A stretch of 20,969 nt of DNA from CAZTXD01 sp964617995 (GCA_964617995.1 CAZTXD010000055.1:1-20969); one strand, 5' to 3'; shown: positions 1-7,060, numbered from the stretch's first letter. Program-made: numbers and translations. The notes: generated by a model from the letters alone, not told the origin.

Positions 1-322
1 TGTAGGTGTCGGTCTGAGGCATGTAGGCCTCGGGCTGGTAGTAGTCGTAGTAGGAAACGAAGTACTCGACCCGGTTGTGGGGGAAGAACTGGCGGAACTC
101 GTTGGCGAGCTGAGCTGCCAGCGCCTTGTTGGGCGCCAGCACCAAGGTGGGACGCTGCACCTTCTCGATGGTCCACGCCAACGTCGCCGACTTTCCCGAG
201 CCGGTGATGCCCAGAAGCGTCTGGAACCTCTCACCCGTCTCGATGCCATCGGCCAGCGCAGCGACGGCCTCGGGCTGGTCACCGGAGGGTGCGAACTCGG
301 AGACGACCTGGAACTCGGGCAT
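1..322 (-). CDS. uvrB: UvrABC system protein B, N-terminal part (cut by window edge)
   Basis: This is the N-terminal 107 residues of UvrB, the helicase-like damage-verification subunit of nucleotide excision repair, which works with UvrA and UvrC in the cytoplasm. The reverse-strand translation starts MPEFQVVSEFAPSGDQPEA, followed by the Walker A region LLGITGSGKSATLAW. It then shows PTLVLAPNKALAAQLANEF and the family signature YFVSYYDYYQPEAYMPQTD. The ATG at 322 was chosen because the protein then begins at the usual UvrB N-terminus. An in-frame TTG slightly upstream is less likely, and no strong ribosome binding site is visible. The gene runs off the left edge. It lies 26 bp after the stop of a membrane glycosyltransferase gene, an unusual partner that may mean read-through transcription. 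Family assignment is secure from the YYDYYQPEAY motif. Confidence 0.96.
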   Translation of the reverse strand, partial: MPEFQVVSEFAPSGDQPEAVAALADGIETGERFQTLLGITGSGKSATLAWTIEKVQRPTLVLAPNKALAAQLANEFRQFFPHNRVEYFVSYYDYYQPEAYMPQTDTY

Positions 323-348
323 TCCCGACAGCGTACCGGAGGGATGCG

Positions 349-2142
349 TCAAGACTCGATGGCGAAGAGCCGGTAGCCACTGGTATCGGCCTCGGGGACG
401 GGCCGCACGAACCCGGGCATCGGGCCCTCGAGGAGCGCTTCGTAGAAGGTGCCGTCCGGATCGGCGGGGCGGGAGAAGTCACCACGATACGGACAAACCA
501 GGATGAGGTCGACCCGCCGTTCCCGCAACCCGAGCTGAACCTGATCGAGATCTCGAGCATTCATCACGTCATAGAGAAACAGAAGACCGGCGGAGTTCCG
601 GTGGTAAGAGGTGGCGATCACGTTGGCGTCGGTCCGGTAGAGCAATTCCGGGCCATCATCCTGATCGGCCAGCACGACCTCTCCGGTGCCGATGAGGGGT
701 GCGACATCATCGAGGCCACAGGTGACACCCTGATCGTCTCCCCCTCCCAGATCGGTACCGACCGCCAAGCCCGAGCCGACGATGACCGCCAATAGCCCCG
801 CCACCACGAGCGGTCGTATCACGACACCGAACCTGCCTCCCGGGAGGCGCCTATAGATCAGGCCGATCAGGTGCACGAACACGGCCAGGACAAGGAGGTG
901 GCCGTAGATCACCCACCTGATTTGGTACACCGCCAACGCGGCGTAAGCCGCGAGCCAGGACACCGACATCAGCAACCAGTTGGATTCACCTCCACCCCGC
1001 CGAATGGCCAGGCCCAGGCCCGCCCCAAGGCCCACCGCCAGCGGGAGAGCCACCGCCAGGACCGTCGACCACGGGCGGTGCACCAGCGACTGGACCTCCG
1101 GCACCTCGTACAGCCAGAGCTCCCGGACCCGGGGGTGGACCCCTACATATGGCCCTCCCGCCAGATCAGGGAAGAGTGCCAGAAGGATGCCAGCCGGCAC
1201 GGCGGCACCGACCAGGAGGATCGTGGCTCGACGGAACACCGAACGCCCGGAGGGCGCCAACCCTCCGACCACGAAGACGGAAAGGGCGGCCGCTCCGATG
1301 ACCACATGGACCAGGGACACGCGGTCGTATTCGATCGTCGACCAGGCGACTCCTCGCTCCACCAGAACCGCAACGACAGTGCCCAGGCTGGCCGACATGA
1401 AAATCCTCCGGCCGGCGACGAGCACATCCCGGCGGCCGCTCGAGACGTGCCAGACACCGAGGGTGGCCGCCACCAGGAACCAGGGGATCAGGAATTCGGT
1501 GGATATCCACATACCCAACGCCAGTGATGCTCCGAGCAACAGGCTGGTACGCCCCGATGGCTCTTCGAGAAGGCGCAGCTGGAGGCTCACCACGATCACG
1601 AAAAGCAACATGATGAGAACGTGGTGATCGACCCGCCCGAGTCGCGAGTAGCTCAGCACGAACGGCAGAGCGACAACGCCGAACATGAGCAGTGGCCGGG
1701 CCTCCCTCTCGACGTACCGTCCGAACGCCCGATACATCGCAACACCGAGCACGACGAGCAGCAGCGGGGCATTGATGGCTGCAGCCCAGTAGAGAGAGTC
1801 CTCGCCCAGGAACGGTGCCAGCAGGAGATTGAGACCGAGGACGAACGCATCGAGCGGACGCGTCCAGTGAAGCTCGTCACCTAACGGGAAGTTGGACCGG
1901 GAAATGGTGGAATCGAACCATGCCCCTGTCTCGAGGAGCTGCTCGATCCTGACGTAACGCATGTAGCCGTCGGTGTCGACCAGATCACGGTTCGAGAGAC
2001 TGAAGGAGCCGGTCTGAGTCACCGCCACCAGGACCACTACGACGAGAACGAGGAAGAACCCAAACTCAACGATGGGGGGATTGCCTCGGGGGCTCAGCCG
2101 CTCCGGAGGGGCGGGATCGACGAGGGCTCTGTCGGCGCTCAC
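349..2142 (-). CDS. Polytopic membrane glycosyltransferase, STT3/GT-C-like
   Basis: This is a predicted GT-C fold membrane glycosyltransferase of 597 aa. A first membrane segment (about residues 25-42) is followed by an acidic extracellular motif DLVDTDGYMRY (DTDGY at 56-60) and HWTRPLDAF (92-100). A DHH motif (172-174) in YSRLGRVDHHVL follows. This layout resembles STT3-type oligosaccharyltransferases and related lipid-linked sugar transferases. About ten more hydrophobic segments lead to a soluble C-terminal domain. The GTG start at 2142 overlaps the TGA of the upstream GT87-like gene by 4 bp (GTGA), so the two are probably translationally coupled. The substrate cannot be read from sequence. 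Transfer of a polyprenyl-linked sugar or oligosaccharide to a surface protein or glycan is inference. It could equally be a cell-wall glycosyltransferase unrelated to the pilus. Confidence 0.72.
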   Translation of the reverse strand: MSADRALVDPAPPERLSPRGNPPIVEFGFFLVLVVVVLVAVTQTGSFSLSNRDLVDTDGYMRYVRIEQLLETGAWFDSTISRSNFPLGDELHWTRPLDAFVLGLNLLLAPFLGEDSLYWAAAINAPLLLVVLGVAMYRAFGRYVEREARPLLMFGVVALPFVLSYSRLGRVDHHVLIMLLFVIVVSLQLRLLEEPSGRTSLLLGASLALGMWISTEFLIPWFLVAATLGVWHVSSGRRDVLVAGRRIFMSASLGTVVAVLVERGVAWSTIEYDRVSLVHVVIGAAALSVFVVGGLAPSGRSVFRRATILLVGAAVPAGILLALFPDLAGGPYVGVHPRVRELWLYEVPEVQSLVHRPWSTVLAVALPLAVGLGAGLGLAIRRGGGESNWLLMSVSWLAAYAALAVYQIRWVIYGHLLVLAVFVHLIGLIYRRLPGGRFGVVIRPLVVAGLLAVIVGSGLAVGTDLGGGDDQGVTCGLDDVAPLIGTGEVVLADQDDGPELLYRTDANVIATSYHRNSAGLLFLYDVMNARDLDQVQLGLRERRVDLILVCPYRGDFSRPADPDGTFYEALLEGPMPGFVRPVPEADTSGYRLFAIES

Positions 2143-3311
2143 GAGGTGTCCCTCCCGTTGCGTGACCCGGATCGTGCACCCCTGACGGCCTCCAACGCCA
2201 ACAGCGCGGCGACGGACACCACGAGGGCGTTGCGCAGGGTCACGGTGGCGTAGAACAACGGATCGTCGAGGATCGTATCCGCCCAGCCGAAGGCGAGGCC
2301 GAGTGTCACCACTCCCAGCACGAACCCCCAGAGGTGGGAACGCCGGGTCTCGGCCAGGACGATGAAGGGGGTCAGCCACAGGACGTATTGGAGAGAGAGC
2401 AACGGAGACGTCAGCATCACCCCCGCCACCACAGTGCCTGTGGCGATGAGAGCCGCCCGGAGCCCCGATGCTCTCATCACCGCCCAGAGGCCGGCAGCCA
2501 CGACGGCCACTCCCGCCAGGGCGTTGACGACAACCGTCCAGGTGGGGACCGACAGGTAGGCGGCGGTGGTTACGGTCACCTCGGCGGGGCCGCCTCCCAA
2601 CGTGCGTGCCAGACCCACCAATCCTCCCACCAGGGTCTCGGCATGCAACCCGGCCGCCTGGCGGGCGACGGTGAACCCCTCCACTCGGGTGAGGGCGAGA
2701 GCTAACAAACCGGACGCAGCAACGCCGAGCGAGGCGACCTTCTTGTTTCGCCATGTTACGGGCGCCAGGCCCGCCGGCCATACCTTGGCGAAGGCGCCCG
2801 CCACCGCCCACACCCACCATCCTCGACGTCCCGTCGCGACCACCCACATGGCCACAACGGCCAGCAGCACCGCCACCGGGTCGTTGCGGAACACGACCAG
2901 CGGCAGCAACGGAGCCACCAACACGACCCACCGCCGCCCCGCCGATGAGACGCCGAGGTGGTCTCCGACGGCGCCGACGATCATGGCCGTTGCTGCAAGC
3001 GTCAACGTCATCGAGGCGGCGAACACGACGATGTAGGCGCTCTGGGAGGATGCTCCTCCCAGGTACCAGGCGACGCCCATGGGAGCGAGCATCACCGGGA
3101 GGTGCTCGAAGGGGACGTCGACGTAGGGGAGACCGCCCTCGACGATGGCGGCCACCCGCATCCGATAGGCGGCAGGATCTCCGGCGAAGATGCGTTCGGG
3201 GTTTCGCGACACGAGCAAGACAGACACGGCCCCCAGCCCCAGGACGACCCACCCCAGGAGGATCCGGGACCGGGTAATGGCCCCACCGACGGCGTTGGCG
3301 CCTCTTCGCAT
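2139..3311 (-). CDS. GT87-like (DUF2029) polytopic mannosyltransferase-type protein
   Basis: This is a 390-aa integral membrane protein with about ten hydrophobic segments. An early extracellular loop carries AGDPAAYRMR (D45) and LPYVDVPFEHLP (61-72), and SPLLSLQYVLWL lies near the C-terminus. That pattern fits the GT87/DUF2029 family of GT-C glycosyltransferases, which includes polyprenyl-phosphomannose-dependent mannosyltransferases of actinobacterial lipoglycan synthesis. The ATG at 3311 was preferred because the -10-like TACACT ends 8 nt upstream, as in leaderless actinobacterial transcripts, and no ribosome binding site is visible. An in-frame GTG at 3356 would add 15 residues. The gene is first in a two-gene operon with the STT3-like gene and is divergent from the histidine kinase gene. 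Donor and acceptor are unknown. Confidence 0.7.
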   Translation of the reverse strand: MRRGANAVGGAITRSRILLGWVVLGLGAVSVLLVSRNPERIFAGDPAAYRMRVAAIVEGGLPYVDVPFEHLPVMLAPMGVAWYLGGASSQSAYIVVFAASMTLTLAATAMIVGAVGDHLGVSSAGRRWVVLVAPLLPLVVFRNDPVAVLLAVVAMWVVATGRRGWWVWAVAGAFAKVWPAGLAPVTWRNKKVASLGVAASGLLALALTRVEGFTVARQAAGLHAETLVGGLVGLARTLGGGPAEVTVTTAAYLSVPTWTVVVNALAGVAVVAAGLWAVMRASGLRAALIATGTVVAGVMLTSPLLSLQYVLWLTPFIVLAETRRSHLWGFVLGVVTLGLAFGWADTILDDPLFYATVTLRNALVVSVAALLALEAVRGARSGSRNGRDTS

Positions 3312-3319
3312 AGGCGGCG

Positions 3320-3350
3320 AGTGTACGGAGCCGAAGCGATCCCGCTTCGG
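3320..3350 (-). promoter_or_regulatory. Promoter of the GT operon with an inverted repeat over the -35 region
   Basis: On the minus strand TACACT (3325-3320) fits the TANNNT -10 consensus and stands 8 nt before the ATG at 3311, so the mRNA is probably leaderless. There is no good TTGAC box. Instead a perfect 8-bp inverted repeat, CCGAAGCG-ATCC-CGCTTCGG (3331-3350), covers the expected -35 position. Such an arrangement is typical of a repressor or activator operator. The regulator is not known; the adjacent response regulator is one candidate. The element lies in a 78-bp divergent intergenic region. Confidence 0.5.
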
Positions 3351-3372
3351 ATTCACGTCCGTCGGGACGGCG

Positions 3373-3383
3373 GCCGATAACCT
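3373..3383 (+). promoter_or_regulatory. Leaderless promoter of the histidine kinase gene
   Basis: The sequence GCCGATAACCT precedes the kinase ATG at 3390. TAACCT (3378-3383) fits TANNNT and ends 6 nt before the ATG, the spacing expected for a leaderless transcript. No Shine-Dalgarno sequence is present. The same bases contain GCCGATAA (3373-3380), identical to the -10 consensus of FliA/WhiG-type sigma factors, but the matching -35 region at N15 spacing (CACG or TTCA) is poor. I cannot tell which sigma factor reads it. Confidence 0.42.
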
Positions 3384-3389
3384 CAGACC

Positions 3390-4898
3390 ATGAACCCTGC
3401 TCCCAGCTGGCTGGAACGAGCGATCCGCATCATCGTCGTGACGTCCTGGGTGGCGCTCGCCATCGGGATCCTGGGATCGGCCACCTCCGAGGACCAGCCT
3501 CCCGAGTTGTCGGTGGCGGCAGCGGTGCTCAGCGGGGTCCTGGTGACGGCGCTGATCTTCCTCCCGCGCCGCCGTGTCATGGAGATGGGGTTTTATCTGG
3601 AGCTGCTGGTGGTGGCGGGGGCAGTGCTGTCGGTGGCATCGACGACTCTCACCGGGGGGATATCCAGCCCCTACCTCCTGATGGCCTTGCTGCCGACGCT
3701 GCTGGCGGCCATAACCGGCGGCCACCGCATGGGAATCACCACCGCCTTGCTGTCGGGTGGCCTGTTGGCGGCAGTGGAGACCGCCACCGGCGGTATAGCT
3801 GCCCTCGTGGCCGCCGGGGGCACCATCGCCCTCTTTCCCCTCCTCGGTGTGGTGGTGGCTCAGATCCGTTCGATCCTCGTCGACATCGAGGCCCGGGCTA
3901 CCAGCTTCGAGCAGGCGTCGGCGGCGGCCGAGGCGGAGCTGGCCCGTTTGGGTCAGGCTCACGACCTGCTCCGCCGCCTCACCGACGTCTACGGGGAAGG
4001 GGGCTCCAACCCCGTCGACGTGGGTCGTTCCGCCCTGGAGGCGATCGTCGACGCCCACCCCGGCAGCTTCGCCACCGCCACCCTGTTCGACACCCGGGGC
4101 CCGGTGGTGGTGGCCAGGTTGGGCAGCGACTCGGCCGACCTCACCCGTACCCGATTCCCGCTCGGGGACGACGAGACGACCTCGGGCGTGGTGTCGCTGG
4201 GGACGGTCATCCCCCTCTCGAGTGAGCAACGCCGCGACATCGAGCGTCTGCTGCGGCCGGTGGCGGTGGCCTTTGCCAACGCCGTCCTCTTGCAGGAGAT
4301 CGCCGAGACGGCGGTGCGTGAGGAGCGTCTCCGGCTCGCTCGGGAGCTCCACGACGAAGTGGGGCCTGCCCTGGCATCGCTGGGCCTGTCCCTCGACACG
4401 ACCGCCCTCACCACTCCCGACCCGGAGATCCAGGACAGCATCGGTGAGGTGCGGGACGGCCTGGGTCGGGCCGTCGACGACCTGCGGGGGATCATCGCCG
4501 ATCTACGCTCGGAAAGCGTGGGCTCCTTCAACACGGCCCTCCACGAGTTCGCCGCGGATCTGCCGGCTCCCCCGTCGGTTGAAATCGCCTTGCAGGAGAG
4601 GCGACCTCCCCGGGCCACAGCCGGGCGGCAACTCCTCGCCATCGTCTCCGAGTCGGTCCGCAACGCCTACGAGCATTCCGGAGCCACCACCGTGTCGGTG
4701 ACCGGTCTGATCGACCGCGGCAGCGTGGAGCTGGAGGTGGCCGACGACGGCAACGGATTCGACCCCAGCCGGCTCCCAGAGGGTCATTATGGGATCATGG
4801 GGATGAGAGAACGAGCCGACCGCATCGGGGCGACCGTGGAACTGAGGTCTGGACCGGCCGGAACTATCGTGCGGATCATCTGGAAGGAACGACGATGA
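3390..4898 (+). CDS. Sensor histidine kinase, NarL-partner (HisKA_3) type
   Basis: This is a 502-aa membrane sensor kinase. The N-terminal 155 residues hold about five to six transmembrane segments, with short loops that suggest sensing in or near the membrane. A GAF-like cytoplasmic region (about 185-310) follows. The dimerisation and phosphoacceptor helix contains ERLRLARELHDEVGPALASL, where His321 is the phosphorylated residue. The ATP-binding domain shows the N box SVRNAYEHSG (Asn425), the G1 box ADDGNGF (452-457) and HYGIMGMRERA as G2. The layout is that of the HisKA_3 family (DesK/LiaS/NarX-like). The stop codon overlaps the start of the response regulator (ATGA), so the two form a pair. 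The divergent glycosyltransferase operon and the downstream pilin genes are likely targets by position only. The signal is unknown. Confidence 0.92.
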   Translation: MNPAPSWLERAIRIIVVTSWVALAIGILGSATSEDQPPELSVAAAVLSGVLVTALIFLPRRRVMEMGFYLELLVVAGAVLSVASTTLTGGISSPYLLMALLPTLLAAITGGHRMGITTALLSGGLLAAVETATGGIAALVAAGGTIALFPLLGVVVAQIRSILVDIEARATSFEQASAAAEAELARLGQAHDLLRRLTDVYGEGGSNPVDVGRSALEAIVDAHPGSFATATLFDTRGPVVVARLGSDSADLTRTRFPLGDDETTSGVVSLGTVIPLSSEQRRDIERLLRPVAVAFANAVLLQEIAETAVREERLRLARELHDEVGPALASLGLSLDTTALTTPDPEIQDSIGEVRDGLGRAVDDLRGIIADLRSESVGSFNTALHEFAADLPAPPSVEIALQERRPPRATAGRQLLAIVSESVRNAYEHSGATTVSVTGLIDRGSVELEVADDGNGFDPSRLPEGHYGIMGMRERADRIGATVELRSGPAGTIVRIIWKERR

Positions 4899-5533
4899 TC
4901 AGAGTATGGATTGCCGATGATCACACCCTCTTCGCCCAGGGCCTCGAACGGGGCCTCGACGCCGTCCCCGACATCCGGGTGGTGGGCATCGCCGCGTCGG
5001 GCTCAGAGCTGCTGGAGCGGATAAACAGCCAGCCCGCCGAGGTGTGTATCGCCGACCTGGAGATGCCGGGCGGCGGCGGAGCAGCAATCCTCAAGCGCCT
5101 CCACGACACGCCGGTGATCGTCGTCACCATGCACGCCGAGGAGGAGCAACGCCACCAGGCCGCCCGGGCCGGGGCCGCCGGCTTCTTCTCCAAGTCGGCC
5201 CCGCTGACGGTGATCGCCTCCGCCATCCGGGCGGTGGCCGCCGGGGAGACACTCGACGCTACTGACGAAGCCGCCACCGATGGCATCCTCGCCCGCTACG
5301 GCAAGCCCACTCTCGATCCCGGAGCGGCCTCTCTGACCGAGCGGGAACGCGAGATACTCGGCCATCTCGCCCGGGGAATCTCCGCCACCGATGAACTCGC
5401 CGAGATCCTCTTCATCTCCCAGAAGACCGTCAAGAATCACCTCGCCTCCATCTTCCAGAAGCTGGCAGTGAGTGACCGCACCCAGGCGGCGGTGGAGGCG
5501 ATAAGGCTGGGCCTGGCGGAAGAGGAGGATTGA
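4895..5533 (+). CDS. NarL/FixJ-family response regulator
   Basis: This is a 212-aa DNA-binding response regulator. The receiver domain (1-120) has the acidic pair Asp8/Asp9, phosphoacceptor Asp54 in CIADLEMPGG, Thr77 in VIVVTMHAEE and Lys99 in GFFSKSAP, so all key residues for phosphorylation are present. The C-terminal LuxR-type helix-turn-helix (about 145-210) shows LTEREREILGHLARG and ISQKTVKNHLASIFQKL, matching the family consensus. The ATG overlaps the kinase stop (ATGA) and gives translational coupling. The gene is followed after 108 bp by the first pilin gene in the same orientation. Regulation of the pilins or of the divergent glycosyltransferase promoter is plausible from position but not shown. 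Confidence 0.94.
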   Translation: MIRVWIADDHTLFAQGLERGLDAVPDIRVVGIAASGSELLERINSQPAEVCIADLEMPGGGGAAILKRLHDTPVIVVTMHAEEEQRHQAARAGAAGFFSKSAPLTVIASAIRAVAAGETLDATDEAATDGILARYGKPTLDPGAASLTEREREILGHLARGISATDELAEILFISQKTVKNHLASIFQKLAVSDRTQAAVEAIRLGLAEEED

Positions 5534-5544
5534 CGGTACCCGGC

Positions 5545-5563
5545 GAATGGGTCGAGCGACCTA
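5545..5563 (+). promoter_or_regulatory. Conserved upstream stem-loop, pilin gene 1
   Basis: GAATGGGTCGAGCGACCTA can fold as GGTC-GAGC-GACC. A related GAAT-stem-loop stands at the same distance before all four pilin genes (97 nt here, 98 nt for the others), with base changes that keep most of the pairs. It could be an operator or part of a leader RNA. The regular spacing is directly visible; the function is unknown. Confidence 0.5.
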
Positions 5564-5573
5564 GTCGTCCACC

Positions 5574-5600
5574 TCAAGTCGTCGCCCTTAGGGCCGATGC
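5574..5600 (+). promoter_or_regulatory. Candidate FliA/WhiG-type promoter, pilin gene 1
   Basis: TCAA (5574-5577), a 15-nt spacer, then GCCGATGC (5593-5600) resembles the TAAA-N15-GCCGATAA consensus of the motility/sporulation sigma factors FliA, SigD and WhiG. The -10 part ends 41 nt before the ATG, exactly as in pilin gene 4. This would put the start near 5607 and exclude the conserved stem-loop from the mRNA. It is a motif match only. Confidence 0.3.
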
Positions 5601-5641
5601 TTAGGACGCAAGCCTCCCATGAGATCTCGAAAGGAGGAGAA

Positions 5642-5827
5642 ATGCTTGCTCTCTGGACCAAGGCAGTTGCCTACTTCAAGGACGAAGAGCGGGGCGCCAC
5701 CATGGTGGAGTACGCCCTCATGGTCGCTTTGATCGCCGTCGTGGCCATCATCGTGATCAGCATCGTCGGCCAGGAGACCTCGAACGCCTTCAAGACCGTC
5801 GGCGATTCGATGGGCGCCGCCAACTGA
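5642..5827 (+). CDS. flp: Flp/Fap-type major pilin, copy 1
   Basis: This is a 61-aa Flp pilin precursor, the subunit of type IVc (Tad) pili. The leader MLALWTKAVAYFKDEERG ends at Gly18, where a TadV/CpaA-type prepilin peptidase would cut. The mature protein starts ATMVEYALMVALIAVV with the diagnostic Glu at +5 and Tyr at +6, followed by one hydrophobic helix and a short tail ending SMGAAN. That leaves a mature protein of 43 residues, normal for Flp. The ATG is fixed by the strong ribosome binding site AAAGGAGGAG just upstream. The protein is identical to copies 2 and 3; the gene differs from copy 2 only by a silent T at 5806. A strong hairpin terminator follows, so the gene is probably a monocistronic unit. 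Confidence 0.95.
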   Translation: MLALWTKAVAYFKDEERGATMVEYALMVALIAVVAIIVISIVGQETSNAFKTVGDSMGAAN

Positions 5828-5848
5828 GGCACAGCCCTCTTAGCAACA

Positions 5849-5878
5849 AGAAGGAGCGGGCTCCGGCCCGCTCCTTCT
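5849..5878 (+). terminator. Rho-independent terminator after pilin gene 1
   Basis: A perfect 13-bp stem, AGAAGGAGCGGGC pairing with GCCCGCTCCTTCT, is closed by a TCCG loop. In RNA this is a C(UUCG)-like UNCG tetraloop (C-UCCG-G), one of the most stable known. It is 21 nt after the pilin stop. The trailing T-run is short, as often in high-GC genomes. Pilin gene 2 is followed by nearly the same hairpin. Confidence 0.88.
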
Positions 5879-5942
5879 ATGCCCGACCAATCTTGCCCCA
5901 CCAGACACTCGGGGGCCACTCGCTGCGTCCCACGACGAACCT

Positions 5943-5996
5943 CAATTGTCCCCCTACCCGCTTCTCGCGGACGCCTCCCCCACTCTCGTGGGCCAT
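5943..5996. repeat. Palindromic REP-like element, copy A
   Basis: AATTGTCCCCC is followed by two small hairpins, CCGC-TTCTC-GCGG and CCCAC-TCTC-GTGGG (5979-5992). The same order of parts (CCCCCTACC, a CGC...GCG hairpin, then a CCCAC...GTGGG hairpin) occurs at 17685-17740, also beside a broken gene. The two are similar, not identical. It lies between the pilin 1 terminator and the IS remnant. Confidence 0.4.
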
Positions 5997-6016
5997 GATC
6001 CACTTAGCTTAGGGGG

Positions 6017-6523
6017 CTAGCGGATAGGGCGTGATTCGGGACTCCATCGGTTTCGCCAGTCGATGAGTCTGGCGGTGATGAGGAGAGCGACGACCAAGCA
6101 GAGCACCGTCGACTCCCGGCCCCTCCCATGCCCGCACTCCTCCTTGGCGTAACGATGCAGGGTCCGTTCCGGCACCACCACCCCTTGTCGGGCCAACAGC
6201 TCCCCCACCTTCACCGCCGTCAACCCGTCATCGAGCCACACCTTGATCTTGTCGTGGTGAGCCACCAGCAGCCGCCACGACTCCCCATGCCCATCGAAGC
6301 GGTGAGGGCGGACCGACTCCACCACCGACCCCAACAACTCATCGGTCAGCTGATCCTCACCGCCCTCCCGATCCAGACCCAACCCCTCCGCCGCCTTCAC
6401 ATACCGGCGGACCGTCTTGCGGTCCACCCCCGCCAGCCGCTCCACCGCCCGGAATCCCTCACCATCCAGCCACAACCGCAGCACCTCACGAACCTCGAAC
6501 ACCGGAACCTCCCGGAACGCCAT
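6017..6523 (-). pseudogene. Truncated IS21-family transposase (IstA-like N-terminal part)
   Basis: This is a 168-aa remnant of an IstA-like transposase. The ATG at 6523 has a good ribosome binding site (AAGGAAG, 8-nt spacer). An N-terminal helix-turn-helix, EVREVLRLWLDGEGFRAVER and GVDRKTVRRYVKAAEGLGL, fits IS21 IstA. The second DNA-binding part (KVGELLARQG and PERTLHRYAKEECGHGRGRE) does too. Intact IstA proteins of this kind are roughly 400-500 aa and continue into a DDE catalytic domain after the GRGR segment. Here the homologous part stops at about residue 138 and the last 30 residues look unrelated. No istB follows. The protein cannot catalyse transposition. It lies antisense between pilin copies 1 and 2. 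Confidence 0.75.
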
Positions 6524-6602
6524 GACCGCCACTTCCTTGAACCGTCGAGAAGTGGACGGCGGCAGTCCACCAACAACGGCACCGAAACTGCCGGACCCCC
6601 CA

Positions 6603-6710
6603 GGTGGTCCCATCACTCGCGGGGAGGTGGTCCCATCCTGCTGGCGGAAAGGTGGTCCCATCCTGCTGGCGGAAAGGTGGTCCCAGTGGTCCCATGCTGC
6701 TGGCGGGCGA
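6603..6710. repeat. Tandem terminal repeats of the IS21-like element
   Basis: Two perfect 25-bp units (6626-6650 and 6651-6675), each beginning GGTGGTCCCATCCTGCTGGC, are flanked by diverged units at 6603-6625, 6676-6685 and 6686-6710. Together they form five related copies. Along with the stretch 6524-6602, which holds only the transposase ribosome binding site and a GTGGAC/GTCCAC hairpin (6552-6570), they fill the 302-bp gap between the transposase remnant and pilin gene 2. They are read as transposase-binding sites of the IS end. Confidence 0.7.
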
Positions 6711-6727
6711 CAGCCGCCACCGATAGT

Positions 6728-6746
6728 GAATGGGCCGCAAGGCCCA
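6728..6746 (+). promoter_or_regulatory. Conserved upstream stem-loop, pilin gene 2
   Basis: GAATGGGCCGCAAGGCCCA folds as GGGCC-GCAA-GGCCC, a 5-bp stem with a GNRA-type tetraloop. It starts 98 nt before the ATG at 6826. Compared with copy 1 the stem changes from GGTC/GACC to GGCC/GGCC, keeping pairing. Confidence 0.5.
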
Positions 6747-6825
6747 GGGTAACACCGGGATATGTCGGGCATCATCTATGCGATTAGTCGCAAGCTCTCC
6801 GCTGGAGAACTCGAAAGGAGGAGAA

Positions 6826-7011
6826 ATGCTTGCTCTCTGGACCAAGGCAGTTGCCTACTTCAAGGACGAAGAGCGGGGCGCCACCATGGTGGAGTACGCC
6901 CTCATGGTCGCTTTGATCGCCGTCGTGGCCATCATCGTGATCAGCATCGTCGGCCAGGAGACCTCGAACGCCTTCAAGACCGTCGGCGACTCGATGGGCG
7001 CCGCCAACTGA
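6826..7011 (+). CDS. flp: Flp/Fap-type major pilin, copy 2
   Basis: This 61-aa Flp pilin precursor is identical in protein sequence to copies 1 and 3, with predicted cleavage after Gly18 and Glu+5/Tyr+6 in the mature helix. The 40 nt before the ATG, including TCTCCGCTGGAGA and the AAAGGAGGAG ribosome binding site, are identical to those of copy 3. The terminator is instead close to that of copy 1. The gene differs from copy 3 by one silent base (C versus T at 7465 of copy 3). It has its own hairpin terminator, so it is likely transcribed as a single gene. Near-perfect identity at silent sites means recent duplication or gene conversion. Confidence 0.95.
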   Translation: MLALWTKAVAYFKDEERGATMVEYALMVALIAVVAIIVISIVGQETSNAFKTVGDSMGAAN

Positions 7012-7032
7012 AGCACCGACCCTAGTAACCAA

Positions 7033-7060
7033 CAAGGAGCGGGCTCCGGCCCGCTCCTTG
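7033..7060 (+). terminator. Rho-independent terminator after pilin gene 2
   Basis: A 12-bp stem, CAAGGAGCGGGC pairing with GCCCGCTCCTTG, carries the same TCCG (UNCG-type) loop as the terminator of pilin gene 1. It begins 21 nt after the stop codon. The remaining gap to pilin gene 3 holds a CTCGT/ACGAG hairpin and the conserved leader of copy 3, and no gene that I can support. Confidence 0.86.

Larger units (their letters stand above)
6017..6710 (-). mobile_element. Decayed IS21-like insertion sequence, one end only
   Basis: The element comprises the truncated istA-like gene and an upstream end with a run of related repeats containing GGTGGTCCCA (6603-6710). Multiple short terminal repeats upstream of istA are typical of IS21-family ends. 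The opposite end, the catalytic domain and istB are missing, so it is a dead remnant. I see no clear target-site duplication. It separates pilin gene 1 from pilin gene 2 and its outer end lies 18 bp before the conserved stem-loop of pilin gene 2. Confidence 0.62.

Noticed and set aside
2143..3252. N-terminal extension of the STT3-like protein upstream of the GTG at 2142
   Set aside because: The extension is Arg/Gly-rich shadow of the GT87-like gene; the protein makes sense only from the GTG that overlaps the previous stop codon.
2139..4352. Very long minus-strand open frame extending across the kinase gene
   Set aside because: The part above 3356 is a GC-bias shadow of the histidine kinase with low-complexity His/Gly/Arg-rich sequence; real homology starts at MRRGANAV.
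5534..5641. c-di-GMP-I riboswitch before pilin gene 1 (GGACGCAAGCC resembles part of the GEMM consensus)
   Set aside because: The 5' part with GGCAAACC, the tetraloop hairpin and the receptor helix are absent, and only about 45 nt remain before the start codon. The match is probably chance.
6603..6710. CRISPR-like array of 25-bp direct repeats
   Set aside because: The repeats are contiguous without spacers and lie at the start of an IstA-like gene, as IS21-type terminal repeats do.
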